From Luteibacter aegosomatis (GTDB taxonomy: Bacteria > Pseudomonadota > Gammaproteobacteria > Xanthomonadales > Rhodanobacteraceae), in contig NZ_CP095740.1 in NCBI RefSeq assembly GCF_023078455.1, positions 3,770,001 through 3,834,000 on the forward strand: a DNA stretch of 64,000 bases, in the 5' to 3' direction. Positions within the stretch are counted from its first letter, which is position 1. Each line of letters starts with the position of its first letter. Positions 8,816-17,802 of the stretch are shown here, piece after piece. Below the pieces are notes generated by a model. It was not told the origin of the DNA, ran no database searches, and saw only the letters and a program-made list of their open reading frames with translations. Made by a program: the position numbers and the translations under genes.

Positions 8816-10186
8816 TTACTGCGCGGCGGCGGTGCTGGCCGGGGCCGGGGCGGTGCCCGCCGGGGCCGGAGCCGAGGAGGAACCGGCCGGGGCCGTGTCG
8901 TCCAGGCCCGGCTGCTTCATGCCGGCTTCCTGTTCCGGGGTCTGGTCCGGAACGTTGTCACCCTGCAGCGGCAGGTAGATCTCGAACTTCTGCTCGTCGT
9001 ATCCCTCGATGGTGCCCTTGTTGTTCGTGGGGGCCTTCACCTGGATGTCGTACGCGCGGTAGGTGACGTCGTCGAACTTGTAGCCGTGGGTCTGCGAGTA
9101 GGCCTCGAGCATCTGGCGGGTCTGCGGCAGTCCGGCGCCAGTGCCGTTCCACTCGGCCTTGAGCGCCTTGCCGCCGAAGGCCAGCACGGCCTTGACGTTG
9201 CCGTCGACGATCACGCGGCCGAGCTTGTCCTTGCTGCCCGGGGCAGCGGCGGCATCGGCGGCCGGCGCGGCGCCAGCGGCGGTGGACGCCTCGGCGGGCG
9301 CGGCGGCGTCGAGCGACGGACGCTGGGCGGCGGTCAGTTCGACGTCCTGGCCGTTGATCTTGAGCGTGGTGGCGTCGATCTCGGCGGCCACGTCGAAGGT
9401 GTAGTTCTGGTCACCCCAGTTGGTGGTGAACGTGATGCGCGGGCTGACGATGTTCACGCCGAGCTTCTTCGCGGCGGCCTGGATCTCGGCCATGGCCTTG
9501 TCCGAGGCGGTGTCGACGTCGTCGAGCGTGCGCGGCGCGGTGGTCGAGACGAACAGGATCGGCTTGGCCGGCTGGTCGACGATCGACGGCACCATCTTGC
9601 TGTAGTCGATGTTCGGGATGGCCGCCATCACGTTCTGGAGGTTCGAGAGGCTGAACTGGATCAGCGCATCCGGATCGCCATGGATGTAGAGGTTGGAGAA
9701 GCGGTCGACCAGGTTCCAGCCGTAGGTGACGTCGTACGACCAGTTCACCTTCACGAGCTTCTGGCTGCGGCCGGTACGCTCGAGCTTGATGGTGAACTTC
9801 TTGTCGTGGCCGCGCCAGCCGTTCTCGAGGTTCCAGACGATCGTGCCCTTGCCGGCGTCGGTGACGGCGGCGAAGGAGGGATCGACCGAGGCGATTTCGA
9901 GGGAGCCGTCGCCCACCTTCTTGTCGTCCGCCTTCCAGGCGATCTTGGCGCCCGGGCCGTAGGCCTTGCCGGACAGCTCGAACTGGACCTTCGGATCGAA
10001 CGAGCGAAGGACCGTGTAATCAGGGAAACGACGGAAGTTGCTGAAAACGTCGTAGACCTGGCGCAAATCCTTGCTGATGAGCATTTCGCGCTCGACGTGT
10101 CCGGTCGAGGGCATGGCGACGCCAACGACGACGCCAAGAATGGCGACGATGACGATGGCGACAATGAATTCTAGCAGACGCGTCAT
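8816..10186 (-). CDS. Membrane-anchored SRPBCC (polyketide cyclase-like) protein
   Basis: 456 residues from the ATG at 10184-10186, preceded by GGAG. Residues 5-25 form one hydrophobic helix (EFIVAIVIVAILGVVVGVAMP). Residues about 30-190 resemble the SRPBCC/polyketide cyclase fold (VFSNFRRFPDYTVLRSFDP, GKGTIVWNLENGW). The region 205-430, interrupted by an Ala-rich linker at about 290-325, ends in YEGYDEQKFEIYLPL-like sequence reminiscent of GyrI/AraC-effector domains; that second match is weak. The last 30 residues are low-complexity Ala/Pro. Ligand binding by the barrel is plausible, but no substrate is known. Probably monocistronic, with its own terminator. Confidence 0.72.
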   Translation of the reverse strand: MTRLLEFIVAIVIVAILGVVVGVAMPSTGHVEREMLISKDLRQVYDVFSNFRRFPDYTVLRSFDPKVQFELSGKAYGPGAKIAWKADDKKVGDGSLEIASVDPSFAAVTDAGKGTIVWNLENGWRGHDKKFTIKLERTGRSQKLVKVNWSYDVTYGWNLVDRFSNLYIHGDPDALIQFSLSNLQNVMAAIPNIDYSKMVPSIVDQPAKPILFVSTTAPRTLDDVDTASDKAMAEIQAAAKKLGVNIVSPRITFTTNWGDQNYTFDVAAEIDATTLKINGQDVELTAAQRPSLDAAAPAEASTAAGAAPAADAAAAPGSKDKLGRVIVDGNVKAVLAFGGKALKAEWNGTGAGLPQTRQMLEAYSQTHGYKFDDVTYRAYDIQVKAPTNNKGTIEGYDEQKFEIYLPLQGDNVPDQTPEQEAGMKQPGLDDTAPAGSSSAPAPAGTAPAPASTAAAQ

Positions 10187-10411
10187 TCCACGGTTCTCCG
10201 AACGTCTTTGAACAGGCTCCACGCACGGTTGTGGACCCGGCGGTCACCCCTGAAGAATCGGCCCGTGGCAGGGGTTCGCCCGCGCCGAAAGGACTGATGG
10301 TACTTGCTCGCGGCGGGGAACGCCATTGGGTCCCCTGCCCTTTTTTGCAAGCTGGCACAAGTCGGTTTTCGGCCGGAGAAGCCGTGGGCGCCCGGCCCGG
10401 TCAGCTACGGG

Positions 10412-11053
10412 TCAGACGATGCCCAGTTCCAGGGCCTTGAGCACCGCCCGGGTACGGTCGCGGACGCCCAGCTTGGAAAGGATGTTGGAGACGTGGTTCT
10501 TCACCGTGCCTTCGGCCACGCGCAGCGAATTGGCGATTTCCTTGTTGCTGTAGCCGCCGGAAAGCAGGCGGAGGATCTCGGTCTCGCGCTCGGTCAGCGG
10601 GTCGGGCTGTTCGAGGCTGGTGAACTGGTTCTGGATGCGGCCCACGCCGGCGAGCAGGCGCTGGGTGACCATGGGCGCCACCAGCGAACCGCCGGCCGCG
10701 ACGGTGCGCACGGCCTCGACGAGCTGGTCGAGCGAGACGTCCTTGAGCAGGTAGCCGCGCGCACCGGCCTTCAGGCCCGAGAGCACGAGCTGGTCGTCGT
10801 CGAAGGTGGTGAGGATGATCGTGGGCGGCAGTTCGTTGCGCCCCCCGAGCGCCTGGAGCACCTCCAGGCCGCTCATGTTGGGCATGCGCAGGTCAAGCAG
10901 CACCACGTCGGGGCGTACCTGCGGAATCGTCTGCACCGCCTGGGCCCCGTCGGCGCACTCGGCCACCACGCGGATGTCGCCGGCGAGGTCGAGCAGCGAA
11001 CGGATGCCCTGGCGAACCAGGTTCTGGTCATCAACGAGGCAGACGGAAATCAT
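10412..11053 (-). CDS. LuxR/NarL-family response regulator
   Basis: 213 residues. The receiver domain has acidic residues at 8-9, phospho-acceptor D54 (VLLDLRMP) and the conserved Lys in GYLLKD. The C-terminal LuxR-type HTH reads LTERETEILRLLSGGYSNKEIA, then VKNHVSNILSKLGVRDRT. Its start overlaps the stop of the kinase gene (ATGA), so the two are translationally coupled and should be cognate. The arrangement resembles LiaRS/DesKR envelope-sensing pairs. Target genes are unknown; no downstream partner is in the operon. Confidence 0.93.
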   Translation of the reverse strand: MISVCLVDDQNLVRQGIRSLLDLAGDIRVVAECADGAQAVQTIPQVRPDVVLLDLRMPNMSGLEVLQALGGRNELPPTIILTTFDDDQLVLSGLKAGARGYLLKDVSLDQLVEAVRTVAAGGSLVAPMVTQRLLAGVGRIQNQFTSLEQPDPLTERETEILRLLSGGYSNKEIANSLRVAEGTVKNHVSNILSKLGVRDRTRAVLKALELGIV

Positions 11054-12312
11054 GGGTGACCCTCGACGTGGGTGGTAAGTGTGGCATGCGACGGTCCTTC
11101 CTGATCGTCGGAAAGCCCGGTATCCAGGGCCGGCCGCGCGGGGGCATGGGCCAGCGTGGGCTCTTCGCCCAGGGGTAGCCGAGCGACGAGCCGGAAGCCG
11201 CCGCCCTCGGCCGTGCCGATGTCCAGCGTGCCGCCGAATTCGGCCAGGCGCTCGCGCATGCCGTTGAGGCCGTTGCCCGGCTTGATGTCGCCCGCGCCCG
11301 TGCCGTCGTCGCGCGCCTCCAGGCGCAGTTCGTCCGGGCCGCTGTGGCGGAAGGTGAGCCACAGGTTGCGGGCCTTGGCGTGGCGCACGGTGTTGGTCAG
11401 CACCTCCTGCACGCAGCGCAGCAGCATCTGCGCGCGGCGCGGATCTTCCACGCCGAAGCGCTGCGGGATGCCCAGGTGGACGTCGAGGCCCGGCACGCCC
11501 TCGGTGAGGCTGCGCAGCGCCTGGGTAAGGTCGATGGCGTCGTCCTGACGCAGTTCGCTCACCACTTCGCGCACGTCGGCCAGCAGCTGCTTGGCGGTGG
11601 TCTGCGCTTTCACCACGTGCTCGCGCGCGGTGTCGTTGGTGAGATGGCTGGCCACCTCGAGGTTGAGCGTGAGCGCCGTGAGGTGGTGTCCCACCAGGTC
11701 GTGCAGGTCGCGCGCGATGCGCATGCGTTCGGCGATGCGGGTGGATTCGGCCAGCAGCGCCCGCGTGGCGCGCAGTTCGGAATTGAGGCGGCGAAGCTCC
11801 TCGCGTTCTTCCGCCTGCTGGTTGGCCACCATGGAGAAGATGAACATCAGCGCGGAGAAGCCGAAATACAGGCACGACTGCATGAGCGCACCGACGAACG
11901 TGAGCTGGAAGCTCATGAACATCGGCACCAAGGCCAGGTGCGCGGCCACCATCCAGGCCATGCCGATGGGCATGCTGACCAGCCATGGCACGACCGAGGC
12001 GACCATCGTGAGCAGCAGCGCGGCCAGTCCGCTCTTGCTGATCACGCCCACCGCCAGCGCGGTTCCGGAGAGGATCAGCAGGACGGTGAGACGGGTGACG
12101 CCATCCGCGCGCAGGCCCAGGTCGCGGGTGAACAGCCAGTAGACCAGCCCGAAGACGAGGTAGCACGCCGTCCACGTCAGCAGCGCGATGTCGCCGATCT
12201 GGTTGGGACCGTTACCGACGCGCTGGATCGACAGGGGCAGGCCCACGCAGAGGAACACGAAATACGTGGCGTACCTGAGCAGGCGGACGTGGTTGAGCTG
12301 AATCGTGGACAT
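11050..12312 (-). CDS. DesK/NarX-type sensor histidine kinase
   Basis: 420 residues from the ATG at 12310-12312; an ATG pair 4-5 codons upstream cannot be excluded, and no start has a strong Shine-Dalgarno. Five to six transmembrane helices occupy residues about 11-165. A short coiled coil follows, then the HisKA_3 box RIARDLHDLVGHHL with H204. The ATPase domain has N-box EVLTNTVRHAKA and G-box DDGTGAG. With almost no periplasmic loop, it likely senses the membrane or an intramembrane signal, as DesK and LiaS do. First gene of the pair, upstream of the regulator and divergent from the GNAT-min cluster. Confidence 0.9.
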   Translation of the reverse strand: MSTIQLNHVRLLRYATYFVFLCVGLPLSIQRVGNGPNQIGDIALLTWTACYLVFGLVYWLFTRDLGLRADGVTRLTVLLILSGTALAVGVISKSGLAALLLTMVASVVPWLVSMPIGMAWMVAAHLALVPMFMSFQLTFVGALMQSCLYFGFSALMFIFSMVANQQAEEREELRRLNSELRATRALLAESTRIAERMRIARDLHDLVGHHLTALTLNLEVASHLTNDTAREHVVKAQTTAKQLLADVREVVSELRQDDAIDLTQALRSLTEGVPGLDVHLGIPQRFGVEDPRRAQMLLRCVQEVLTNTVRHAKARNLWLTFRHSGPDELRLEARDDGTGAGDIKPGNGLNGMRERLAEFGGTLDIGTAEGGGFRLVARLPLGEEPTLAHAPARPALDTGLSDDQEGPSHATLTTHVEGHP

Positions 12313-12516
12313 GCCCGGCATCATAGGGCTTCGACGGCGCACCGCCACCTGACGGAGGTCACGTGTGGCCCCGGACGGCACGGGCGTATCCAAGCACCGG
12401 CTTTACAACGGTTTTACATCTTCCCGGCAAACGCCACACCCCGGCATGGCGTGTCATAATGCGGCCATCCGGCGGCCTGGGGCCGCCTCCTTCCCAGACC
12501 TTTTGCGGAGCAACGA

Positions 12517-13101
12517 ATGGCCCCTGCCATCCGCGACGTGCGCGAGCACGATCTGGATGCCGTGCTGGCGCTCAACAACGCCGGCGGCCCCAGCATCCTC
12601 GCCACGGACCCCAGCCGGCTGCGCCACCTGTTCGACATCGCCGATTATTTCCGCGTGGCCGAACAGGACGGCCGCCTGCTCGGCTTCCTCATCGCCATGC
12701 GCGAGAAAGCCGGCTACCACAGCACCAATTTCCGCTGGTTCCAGTCCCGTTACGACAGCTTCGTGTACATCGACCGCATCGTGATCGCCCCCGAATCGCG
12801 TGGCCACGGACTGGGCCGCATCTTTTATTGCGATGTACAGAGTTTTGCCGAGGTACGCGTGCCGCTCCTGACCTGCGAAGTCTTTCTCGAACCCCGCAAC
12901 GACCAGACCGTGCTCTTCCACGGCACCATGGGCTTCCAGGAAGTCGGCCAGCAACAGATGGGCGAAGAAGGCCCCAAGGTGAGCCTGCTGGCGCGCGAAT
13001 TGCCGAGCTTCCCCTTCGTGCGCGAGCGTTACCTCGACCAGGGCGGCCTCCCGGACGTCGACTGGCTTCGTGGCCGCGTGCTGCCGGAGGCTCGCGCATG
13101 A
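12517..13101 (+). CDS. GNAT-family N-acetyltransferase
   Basis: 194 residues; ATG at 12517 follows GGAG. GNAT features include the acetyl-CoA loop region IDRIVIAPESRGHGLGR at about 86-102 (R/Q-x-x-G-x-G/A type) and LFHGTMGFQEVG near the end. These enzymes move acetyl from acetyl-CoA to an amine; the acceptor is unknown. The stop overlaps the minC start (ATGA), so it is the first gene of a GNAT-minC-minD-minE cluster. Whether it is linked to division or merely co-transcribed cannot be read from sequence. Confidence 0.85.
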   Translation: MAPAIRDVREHDLDAVLALNNAGGPSILATDPSRLRHLFDIADYFRVAEQDGRLLGFLIAMREKAGYHSTNFRWFQSRYDSFVYIDRIVIAPESRGHGLGRIFYCDVQSFAEVRVPLLTCEVFLEPRNDQTVLFHGTMGFQEVGQQQMGEEGPKVSLLARELPSFPFVRERYLDQGGLPDVDWLRGRVLPEARA

Positions 13102-13868
13102 GCGCCCGCGCCGAATCCCTCGAAGCCGCCTGCGACCTGCGCTTCGGCCAGGTGGGCATCGCCTGCGTGCGCGTGCGTCGCGTCGATGCCGCCGCGCTGG
13201 TGGAAGAACTCGAGCGCCGCGTGCGCTCGGCGCCGCAGATGTTCTCGCGTACGGCCGTGGTGCTCGACCTCTCGCACCTGCCGCGCCTGCCCGACGACGG
13301 CATGGTCGACGCCCTGCTCGAAGCCATCCGCGCCGCCGGCATGCTGCCGGTGGGCCTGGCGTACGGCACCAGCGAGACCGAAGCCCTCGCCGAGCGGATG
13401 AACCTGCCGCTGATCGCCAAGTTCCGCGCGCAGTACGAGCCGGGCCAGGGCCACGCGGCGCCGGTCGACCTGCCCGCACCCACGCGCCAGGCGCCAACCG
13501 CTCCCGCCGCGCCCGCTTCCTACGAGGCGGGCGCGCCCTCTACCGCGCAGCAGCACATCGGCGGCGCGGTGCGTTCGGGCCAGCAGATCTACGCGCGCGA
13601 TCGCGACCTCGTGGTGATGGCGGCCGTCGCCAACGGCGCCGAGGTGATCGCCGACGGCTCCATCCACGTTTACGGCGGACTGCGCGGTCGCGCCATGGCC
13701 GGCGCGCAGGGCGACGAATCCGCACGCATCTTCTGCACCGACTTCCGCGCCGAACTGGTGGCGATCGCCGGGCACTACCGCGTGTTCGAAGACATTCCCA
13801 AGGAATTCGAGGGCCAGGCCGTGCAATGCTGGCTCGATAATGGAAAACTCATGATCGCGCGCCTCTGA
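13098..13868 (+). CDS. minC: Septum site-determining protein MinC
   Basis: 256 residues. Inhibits FtsZ assembly away from midcell when recruited to the membrane by MinD. The N-terminal domain (about 1-115) is followed by a Pro/Ala-rich linker. The C-terminal beta-helix domain begins GGAVRSGQQIYARDRDLVVMA and contains GAEVIADGSIHVYGGLRGRAMAGA, the MinC signature. Starts inside the stop of the GNAT gene. minD follows after 36 bases. Confidence 0.96.
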   Translation: MSARAESLEAACDLRFGQVGIACVRVRRVDAAALVEELERRVRSAPQMFSRTAVVLDLSHLPRLPDDGMVDALLEAIRAAGMLPVGLAYGTSETEALAERMNLPLIAKFRAQYEPGQGHAAPVDLPAPTRQAPTAPAAPASYEAGAPSTAQQHIGGAVRSGQQIYARDRDLVVMAAVANGAEVIADGSIHVYGGLRGRAMAGAQGDESARIFCTDFRAELVAIAGHYRVFEDIPKEFEGQAVQCWLDNGKLMIARL

Positions 13869-13904
13869 CGCCGATCCCACGCTATTTTCGCGGAGAAACA
13901 TCCC

Positions 13905-14717
13905 TTGACTGAAATCATCGTCGTCACCTCCGGCAAGGGCGGGGTCGGCAAGACCACCACCAGTGCCTCCCTCGCGACCGGCCTGGCCATCGAAGGCAAG
14001 AAAGTGGCCGTCATCGACTTCGACGTCGGCCTGCGCAACCTCGACCTCATCATGGGTTGCGAGCGCCGCGTGGTGTACGACTTCGTCAACGTCGTGCACG
14101 GCGAGGCCACGCTCAAGCAGGCGCTCATCAAGGACAAGCGCCACGAAAACCTCTACGTGCTCGCCGCGTCGCAGACGCGCGACAAGGATGCGTTGACCCG
14201 GGAAGGCGTGGAGAAGGTGCTCGACGAGCTGGCGAAGGAAAACTTCGATTTCGTCGTCTGCGATTCGCCGGCCGGCATCGAGAAGGGTGCCCACCTGGCG
14301 ATGTATTTCGCCGACCACGCCGTGGTGGTGGTCAACCCCGAGGTGTCCTCGGTGCGCGACTCCGACCGCATCCTGGGCCTGCTCTCCAGCAAAACCCGTC
14401 GCGCCGAGAAGGGCGATGCGCCGATCAAGCAGCATCTGCTGCTCACCCGCTACAACCCCAACCGCGTCGAAGCGGGCGAGATGCTCAGCGTGAAGGACGT
14501 CGAGGACATCCTCGGCATCTCCGTGGTGGGCGTGATTCCCGAATCGGAAAACGTGCTGGCCGCGTCCAACGCCGGCGTGCCGGTGATCCTCGACGACAAC
14601 TCCAACGCCGGCCAGGCGTACAAGGACACCGTCGCCCGCATCCTCGGCCAGGAACGGCCGCTGCGCTTCCTCGAGCCGGTGAAGAAGGGCTTCCTCAAGC
14701 GCGTGTTCGGAGGCTAA
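13905..14717 (+). CDS. minD: Septum site-determining ATPase MinD
   Basis: 270 residues. Membrane ATPase that carries MinC and oscillates with MinE. The deviant Walker A motif GKGGVGKT spans residues 10-17, with [17 protein letters not shown] after it and [13 protein letters not shown] as switch II region. The C-terminal amphipathic membrane helix ends [11 protein letters not shown]. The start codon is TTG at 13905, preceded by GGAG about ten bases upstream; the encoded N-terminus ([12 protein letters not shown]) matches the family. minE follows two bases after the stop. Confidence 0.97.
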   Translation: MTEIIVVTSGKGGVGKTTTSASLATGLAIEGKKVAVIDFDVGLRNLDLIMGCERRVVYDFVNVVHGEATLKQALIKDKRHENLYVLAASQTRDKDALTREGVEKVLDELAKENFDFVVCDSPAGIEKGAHLAMYFADHAVVVVNPEVSSVRDSDRILGLLSSKTRRAEKGDAPIKQHLLLTRYNPNRVEAGEMLSVKDVEDILGISVVGVIPESENVLAASNAGVPVILDDNSNAGQAYKDTVARILGQERPLRFLEPVKKGFLKRVFGG

Positions 14718-14719
14718 GC

Positions 14720-14983
14720 ATGGGCATCCTCGATTTCCTGAAGCGCAAACCCGAACCGAGTGCCGGCGTCGCCAAGGAGCGCCTGCGCATCATCGTCGCC
14801 CAGGAACGCTCGACGCGCGGCGGCCCCGACTACCTGCCGCTCCTGCGTAACGAGCTGCTCGAAGTCATCCGCAAGTACGTCAACGTCGACGTCGAGGCCG
14901 TGAACATCAACCTCGAGCGCGACAGCGGACACGAAGTGCTCGAGCTTTCCGTCGCCCTGCCGGACGGCAAGCCCGGCGCATGA
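14720..14983 (+). CDS. minE: Cell division topological specificity factor MinE
   Basis: 87 residues, the normal length. The N-terminal membrane-targeting segment [10 protein letters not shown] is followed by the anti-MinCD helix [13 protein letters not shown] (about 21-33) and the topological-specificity domain with [20 protein letters not shown]. MinE stimulates MinD ATPase and places the Z-ring at midcell. Two bases separate it from minD. Its stop overlaps the start of the HExxH gene (ATGA). Confidence 0.97.
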   Translation: MGILDFLKRKPEPSAGVAKERLRIIVAQERSTRGGPDYLPLLRNELLEVIRKYVNVDVEAVNINLERDSGHEVLELSVALPDGKPGA

Positions 14984-15474
14984 GTCCGGTCGATCCCGCC
15001 GACGCGGTGCTCCGCGTCGGCGACATCGGCTTCGACGAACCGCGCACCCTGCTCGCCCGCCATGGGCTGACGCTGGTGGCGGTCGCCGATGGCGAGGCCA
15101 TTCCCGGCAGCTACTGGGGCGATACCGAGGCCGGGATCATCGGCACCACGGTCTACGCGCGCGCGGACACGCCCGTGCATTCGCTGCTCCATGAAGCCTG
15201 CCACCTTCTCGTGCTGCCCGAGGAAAAGCGCGCGCTGGTGCATACCGACGCCACCGATTCCATCGAGGAAGAGGACGCCACCTGCTACCTGCAGATCGTG
15301 CTGGCGGGGCACCTGCCGTCGGTCGGTTCGGCGCGCCTGATGGAAGACATGGATCGCTGGGGATATACCTACCGGCTCGGTTCCACCCGGGCATGGTTCG
15401 AGCAGGATGCCCCGGAGGCCCGGGCCTTTCTCCTGCAGCGCGGCCTTATCGCCCACTCGGACGCCTCGCCGTAG
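14980..15474 (+). CDS. Small HExxH zincin-like protein coupled to minE
   Basis: 164 residues; no family name recognised. The start codon lies within the minE stop (ATGA), so it is translated with minCDE. The sequence [13 protein letters not shown] holds a canonical zinc-metallopeptidase motif HEACH (HExxH) at about residues 70-74, preceded by a region resembling immunity/zincin folds ([23 protein letters not shown]). The later acidic segment [16 protein letters not shown] could supply the third zinc ligand. There is no signal peptide, so it should be cytosolic. Function could be proteolysis or a non-catalytic zinc fold. A hairpin repeat follows directly. Confidence 0.75.
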   Translation: MSPVDPADAVLRVGDIGFDEPRTLLARHGLTLVAVADGEAIPGSYWGDTEAGIIGTTVYARADTPVHSLLHEACHLLVLPEEKRALVHTDATDSIEEEDATCYLQIVLAGHLPSVGSARLMEDMDRWGYTYRLGSTRAWFEQDAPEARAFLLQRGLIAHSDASP

Positions 15475-15494
15475 GCACCGGCCCGCGCCGGTGC
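15475..15494. repeat. Hairpin repeat, dispersed family C, copy 1
   Basis: GCACCGGC and GCCGGTGC (15475-15482 and 15487-15494) with a four-base loop, immediately after the stop codon. The same stem occurs at 16863-16882 and, slightly varied, at 27047-27066. Confidence 0.65.
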
Positions 15495-15647
15495 GGCGAG
15501 CTTCATACGTCCACGCACTCCAGGGCATCGTCATCCACGGCGAACCGCCCGATTTTCGCGACGGGCGACACGCGATGACGCACCGCACCTTGTGATTTGT
15601 CGTACAAAATGCTGTCGTCCTGCCTTTCTCGCGAAAAGGAGTGGACG

Positions 15648-16781
15648 ATGAGCAAGCGACATGCGGTGCTGGCGGCCGCGATCCTCCTGGCGCTTCCGAT
15701 GGGCGTCCTGGCCGGCGAAGCCACGGAGGCCTCGTTCGGTGCGACGCCTGACGGACATGACGTGCGGGTGATCACCCTGCGCAACGCGCACGGCGTCACG
15801 GCAAAAGTGCTCAACCTCGGCGCGGCGCTCTATTCGCTGGAACTGCCCGATCGCAACGGCAAGCGCGCCGACGTGGTGCTCGGCTACCCCGACCTCGCCG
15901 GCACCTTCGCCAAGCCGCAGTATTTCGGCGACACCGTGGGCCGTTACGCCAACCGCATCGCGAAGGGCAAGTTCACCCTCGACGGCAAGGCCTACCAGGT
16001 GCCGGTGAACGACGGCCCCAACTCCCTGCACGGCGGCAAGACCGGCTTCGACAAGGTGCTGTGGACGGTCACGAAGGTCACCCCCGGCGACCGCCCCAGC
16101 GTCACGCTCACCTACGTCAGCCCCGACGGCGACCAGGGCTATCCCGGCAAGCTCACGGCCACGGCCACCTACACGCTCGACGACAAGGACGAACTGACCA
16201 TCGCGTATGCGGCGACCACCGACGCGCCGACCATCGTCAACATTACGAACCACACCTATTGGAACCTCGCGGGCGAGGGAGCGGGCAGCGTGATGGATCA
16301 GAACCTCATGATCGCCGGCGACGCCTATCTGCCGACCGACGCCACGGCCATTCCCACCGGCGAGATCCGTTCGGTCGCCGGCACCGATTTCGACTTCCGC
16401 AAGGCCAAGCCGATCGGGCGTGACGTGCGCGACGCGAAGGAGCAGCAGCTCGTGTTCGGGCGCGGTTACGACCACAATTGGGTGATCTCGCGGAAGGCGT
16501 CCGACGCGCCGCGCGAAGTGGCCCGCGTGAGCGATCCGAAGAGCGGACGCGTGCTGTCGTTGTGGTCGAACCAGCCGGGACTGCAGTTCTACTCGGGCAA
16601 TTTCCTCGACGGCACCACGTCGGGCAAGTCCGGGCGAATCTATCGCCAGGGCGATGCGTTCGCGTTGGAGCCGCAGCTGTTCCCGGATACGCCGAACCAG
16701 CCCTCGTTCGGATCGGCGCGGCTGGCGCCGGGGCAGACGTACCGGAACGAGATGACGTACAAGTTCTCCGTCGAGAAGTAA
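15648..16781 (+). CDS. galM: Aldose 1-epimerase (mutarotase), exported
   Basis: 377 residues from the ATG at 15648, preceded by AAAAGGAG; upstream ATGs would spoil the signal peptide MSKRHAVLAAAILLALPMG, which is cleaved near VLAGEA. The mutarotase fold is shown by GRYANRIAKGKFTLDGK, LHGGKTGFDKVLW (substrate-binding His), TNHTYWNLAG (catalytic-region His) and YSGNFLDG with DAFALEPQLFPDTPN near the end (catalytic Glu in ALEPQ). It interconverts alpha and beta anomers of aldoses such as glucose or galactose, here probably in the periplasm. No sugar operon surrounds it. Confidence 0.93.
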   Translation: MSKRHAVLAAAILLALPMGVLAGEATEASFGATPDGHDVRVITLRNAHGVTAKVLNLGAALYSLELPDRNGKRADVVLGYPDLAGTFAKPQYFGDTVGRYANRIAKGKFTLDGKAYQVPVNDGPNSLHGGKTGFDKVLWTVTKVTPGDRPSVTLTYVSPDGDQGYPGKLTATATYTLDDKDELTIAYAATTDAPTIVNITNHTYWNLAGEGAGSVMDQNLMIAGDAYLPTDATAIPTGEIRSVAGTDFDFRKAKPIGRDVRDAKEQQLVFGRGYDHNWVISRKASDAPREVARVSDPKSGRVLSLWSNQPGLQFYSGNFLDGTTSGKSGRIYRQGDAFALEPQLFPDTPNQPSFGSARLAPGQTYRNEMTYKFSVEK

Positions 16782-16812
16782 GTCGTCGCGAACACCGCAT
16801 GCCCCGCCGTGG

Positions 16813-16882
16813 ACCCCGGCCTACGCCGGGGTGACGGCACGCTGAAAGAATGACGGCTCGTCGCACCGGCGCAGGCCGGTGC
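16813..16882. repeat. Two hairpin repeats (family C and a relative)
   Basis: Hairpin one: ACCCCGGC/GCCGGGGT at 16813-16820 and 16825-16832. Hairpin two: GCACCGGC/GCCGGTGC at 16863-16870 and 16875-16882. Hairpin two with flanks (GTCGCACCGGC-CAGGCCGGT-CCTGC) is nearly identical to the copy at 27047. It lies between two convergent genes. Confidence 0.7.
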
Positions 16883-16896
16883 CTGCGGCGACCACC

Positions 16897-17802
16897 TCAC
16901 ACCTCGTGGTGCAGCGCTTCCATCGGCTTCTTGCGCCGGAACCGCGGCGCCAGTTCCACCAGGTACATCGCCGCCAGCACCAGTGCGCCGCCGCCCGCCA
17001 TGCGCCAGGTCAGCGCATCCACGCCCAGGGCCACGGCGAAACCGGCGGCGAACACCGGCTCGGTGGTCATCACGATGGCCGCGCGCGTGGCGGGCATGTG
17101 GGCCTGCGCCCAGGTCTGCACGAGCATGGCGAACGCGCCCGCGACCAAGGCCATGTAGATCACCGACGCCCAGGCCTTTCCGTCGGGAGGCAAGGCGGGC
17201 CCGTGATGCGGCAGGGTCGCCAACAGGCAGACGATCGCGATGGCCGCCATCTGGATCGCCGACATGCCGAACGCATCGCCCGGTTTCGACCAGTGCCCCA
17301 GGCCTACGATGTGCAAGGCGTAGAGTGCCGCGGAGCCCAACGTCAACCATACGCCCAGGTCCACGGAAAAACCGTTGAGCGCGAGCACGCCGAGGCCGAC
17401 CAGGGCCAGGAACACCGCCACCCAGGTGCTCGCGGGCATGCGCTGCCGAAAGATCATCCACGCGAGGATCGGCGTGATCACCACGTACATGCCGGTGACG
17501 AAGCCGCTGACGCTGGGCGAAGTGAGCGCCAGCCCTTCGGTCTGCAGCCACTGCGCCACGCCGTAGAGCGCGCCCAGGGCGAGGCCACGCACGGTCTGCG
17601 TGCGGCCGAGCCGCCGCACGGGCAAGGCGAACGCCAGCAGCATCGCTACCGCGGCGATGGCGAAACGCACCGCGAGGAAGTCGATCGGCAGCATCCGGCC
17701 GACGACGTCCTTGATCATCACGAAGGTCGATCCCCAGACCGCGGTCACGCCGAGCAAGCCCAGCGTGGCGAGACCCGCCCCTTTCGACGGGGCGTCGCTC
17801 AT
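16897..17802 (-). CDS. EamA/DMT-family transporter
   Basis: 301 residues from the ATG at 17800-17802 (MSDAPSKGAGLATLG); an upstream extension is basic and unlikely. Ten hydrophobic helices in two EamA halves, with the typical first-helix motif TAVWGSTFVMIKD and second-half ending near ALVLAAMYLVELAPR. Members of the drug/metabolite transporter superfamily export amino acids, nucleobases or metabolites across the inner membrane. It overlaps the stop of the glycosyltransferase gene by four bases and follows purL in the same operon. Substrate unknown; export of a purine-related compound is a guess from context only. Confidence 0.9.
   Translation of the reverse strand: MSDAPSKGAGLATLGLLGVTAVWGSTFVMIKDVVGRMLPIDFLAVRFAIAAVAMLLAFALPVRRLGRTQTVRGLALGALYGVAQWLQTEGLALTSPSVSGFVTGMYVVITPILAWMIFRQRMPASTWVAVFLALVGLGVLALNGFSVDLGVWLTLGSAALYALHIVGLGHWSKPGDAFGMSAIQMAAIAIVCLLATLPHHGPALPPDGKAWASVIYMALVAGAFAMLVQTWAQAHMPATRAAIVMTTEPVFAAGFAVALGVDALTWRMAGGGALVLAAMYLVELAPRFRRKKPMEALHHEV

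Noticed and set aside
10187..10411. A possible small RNA or gene in the gap
   Set aside because: Short GC-rich inverted stretches exist but there is no convincing promoter plus terminator pair or coding frame.
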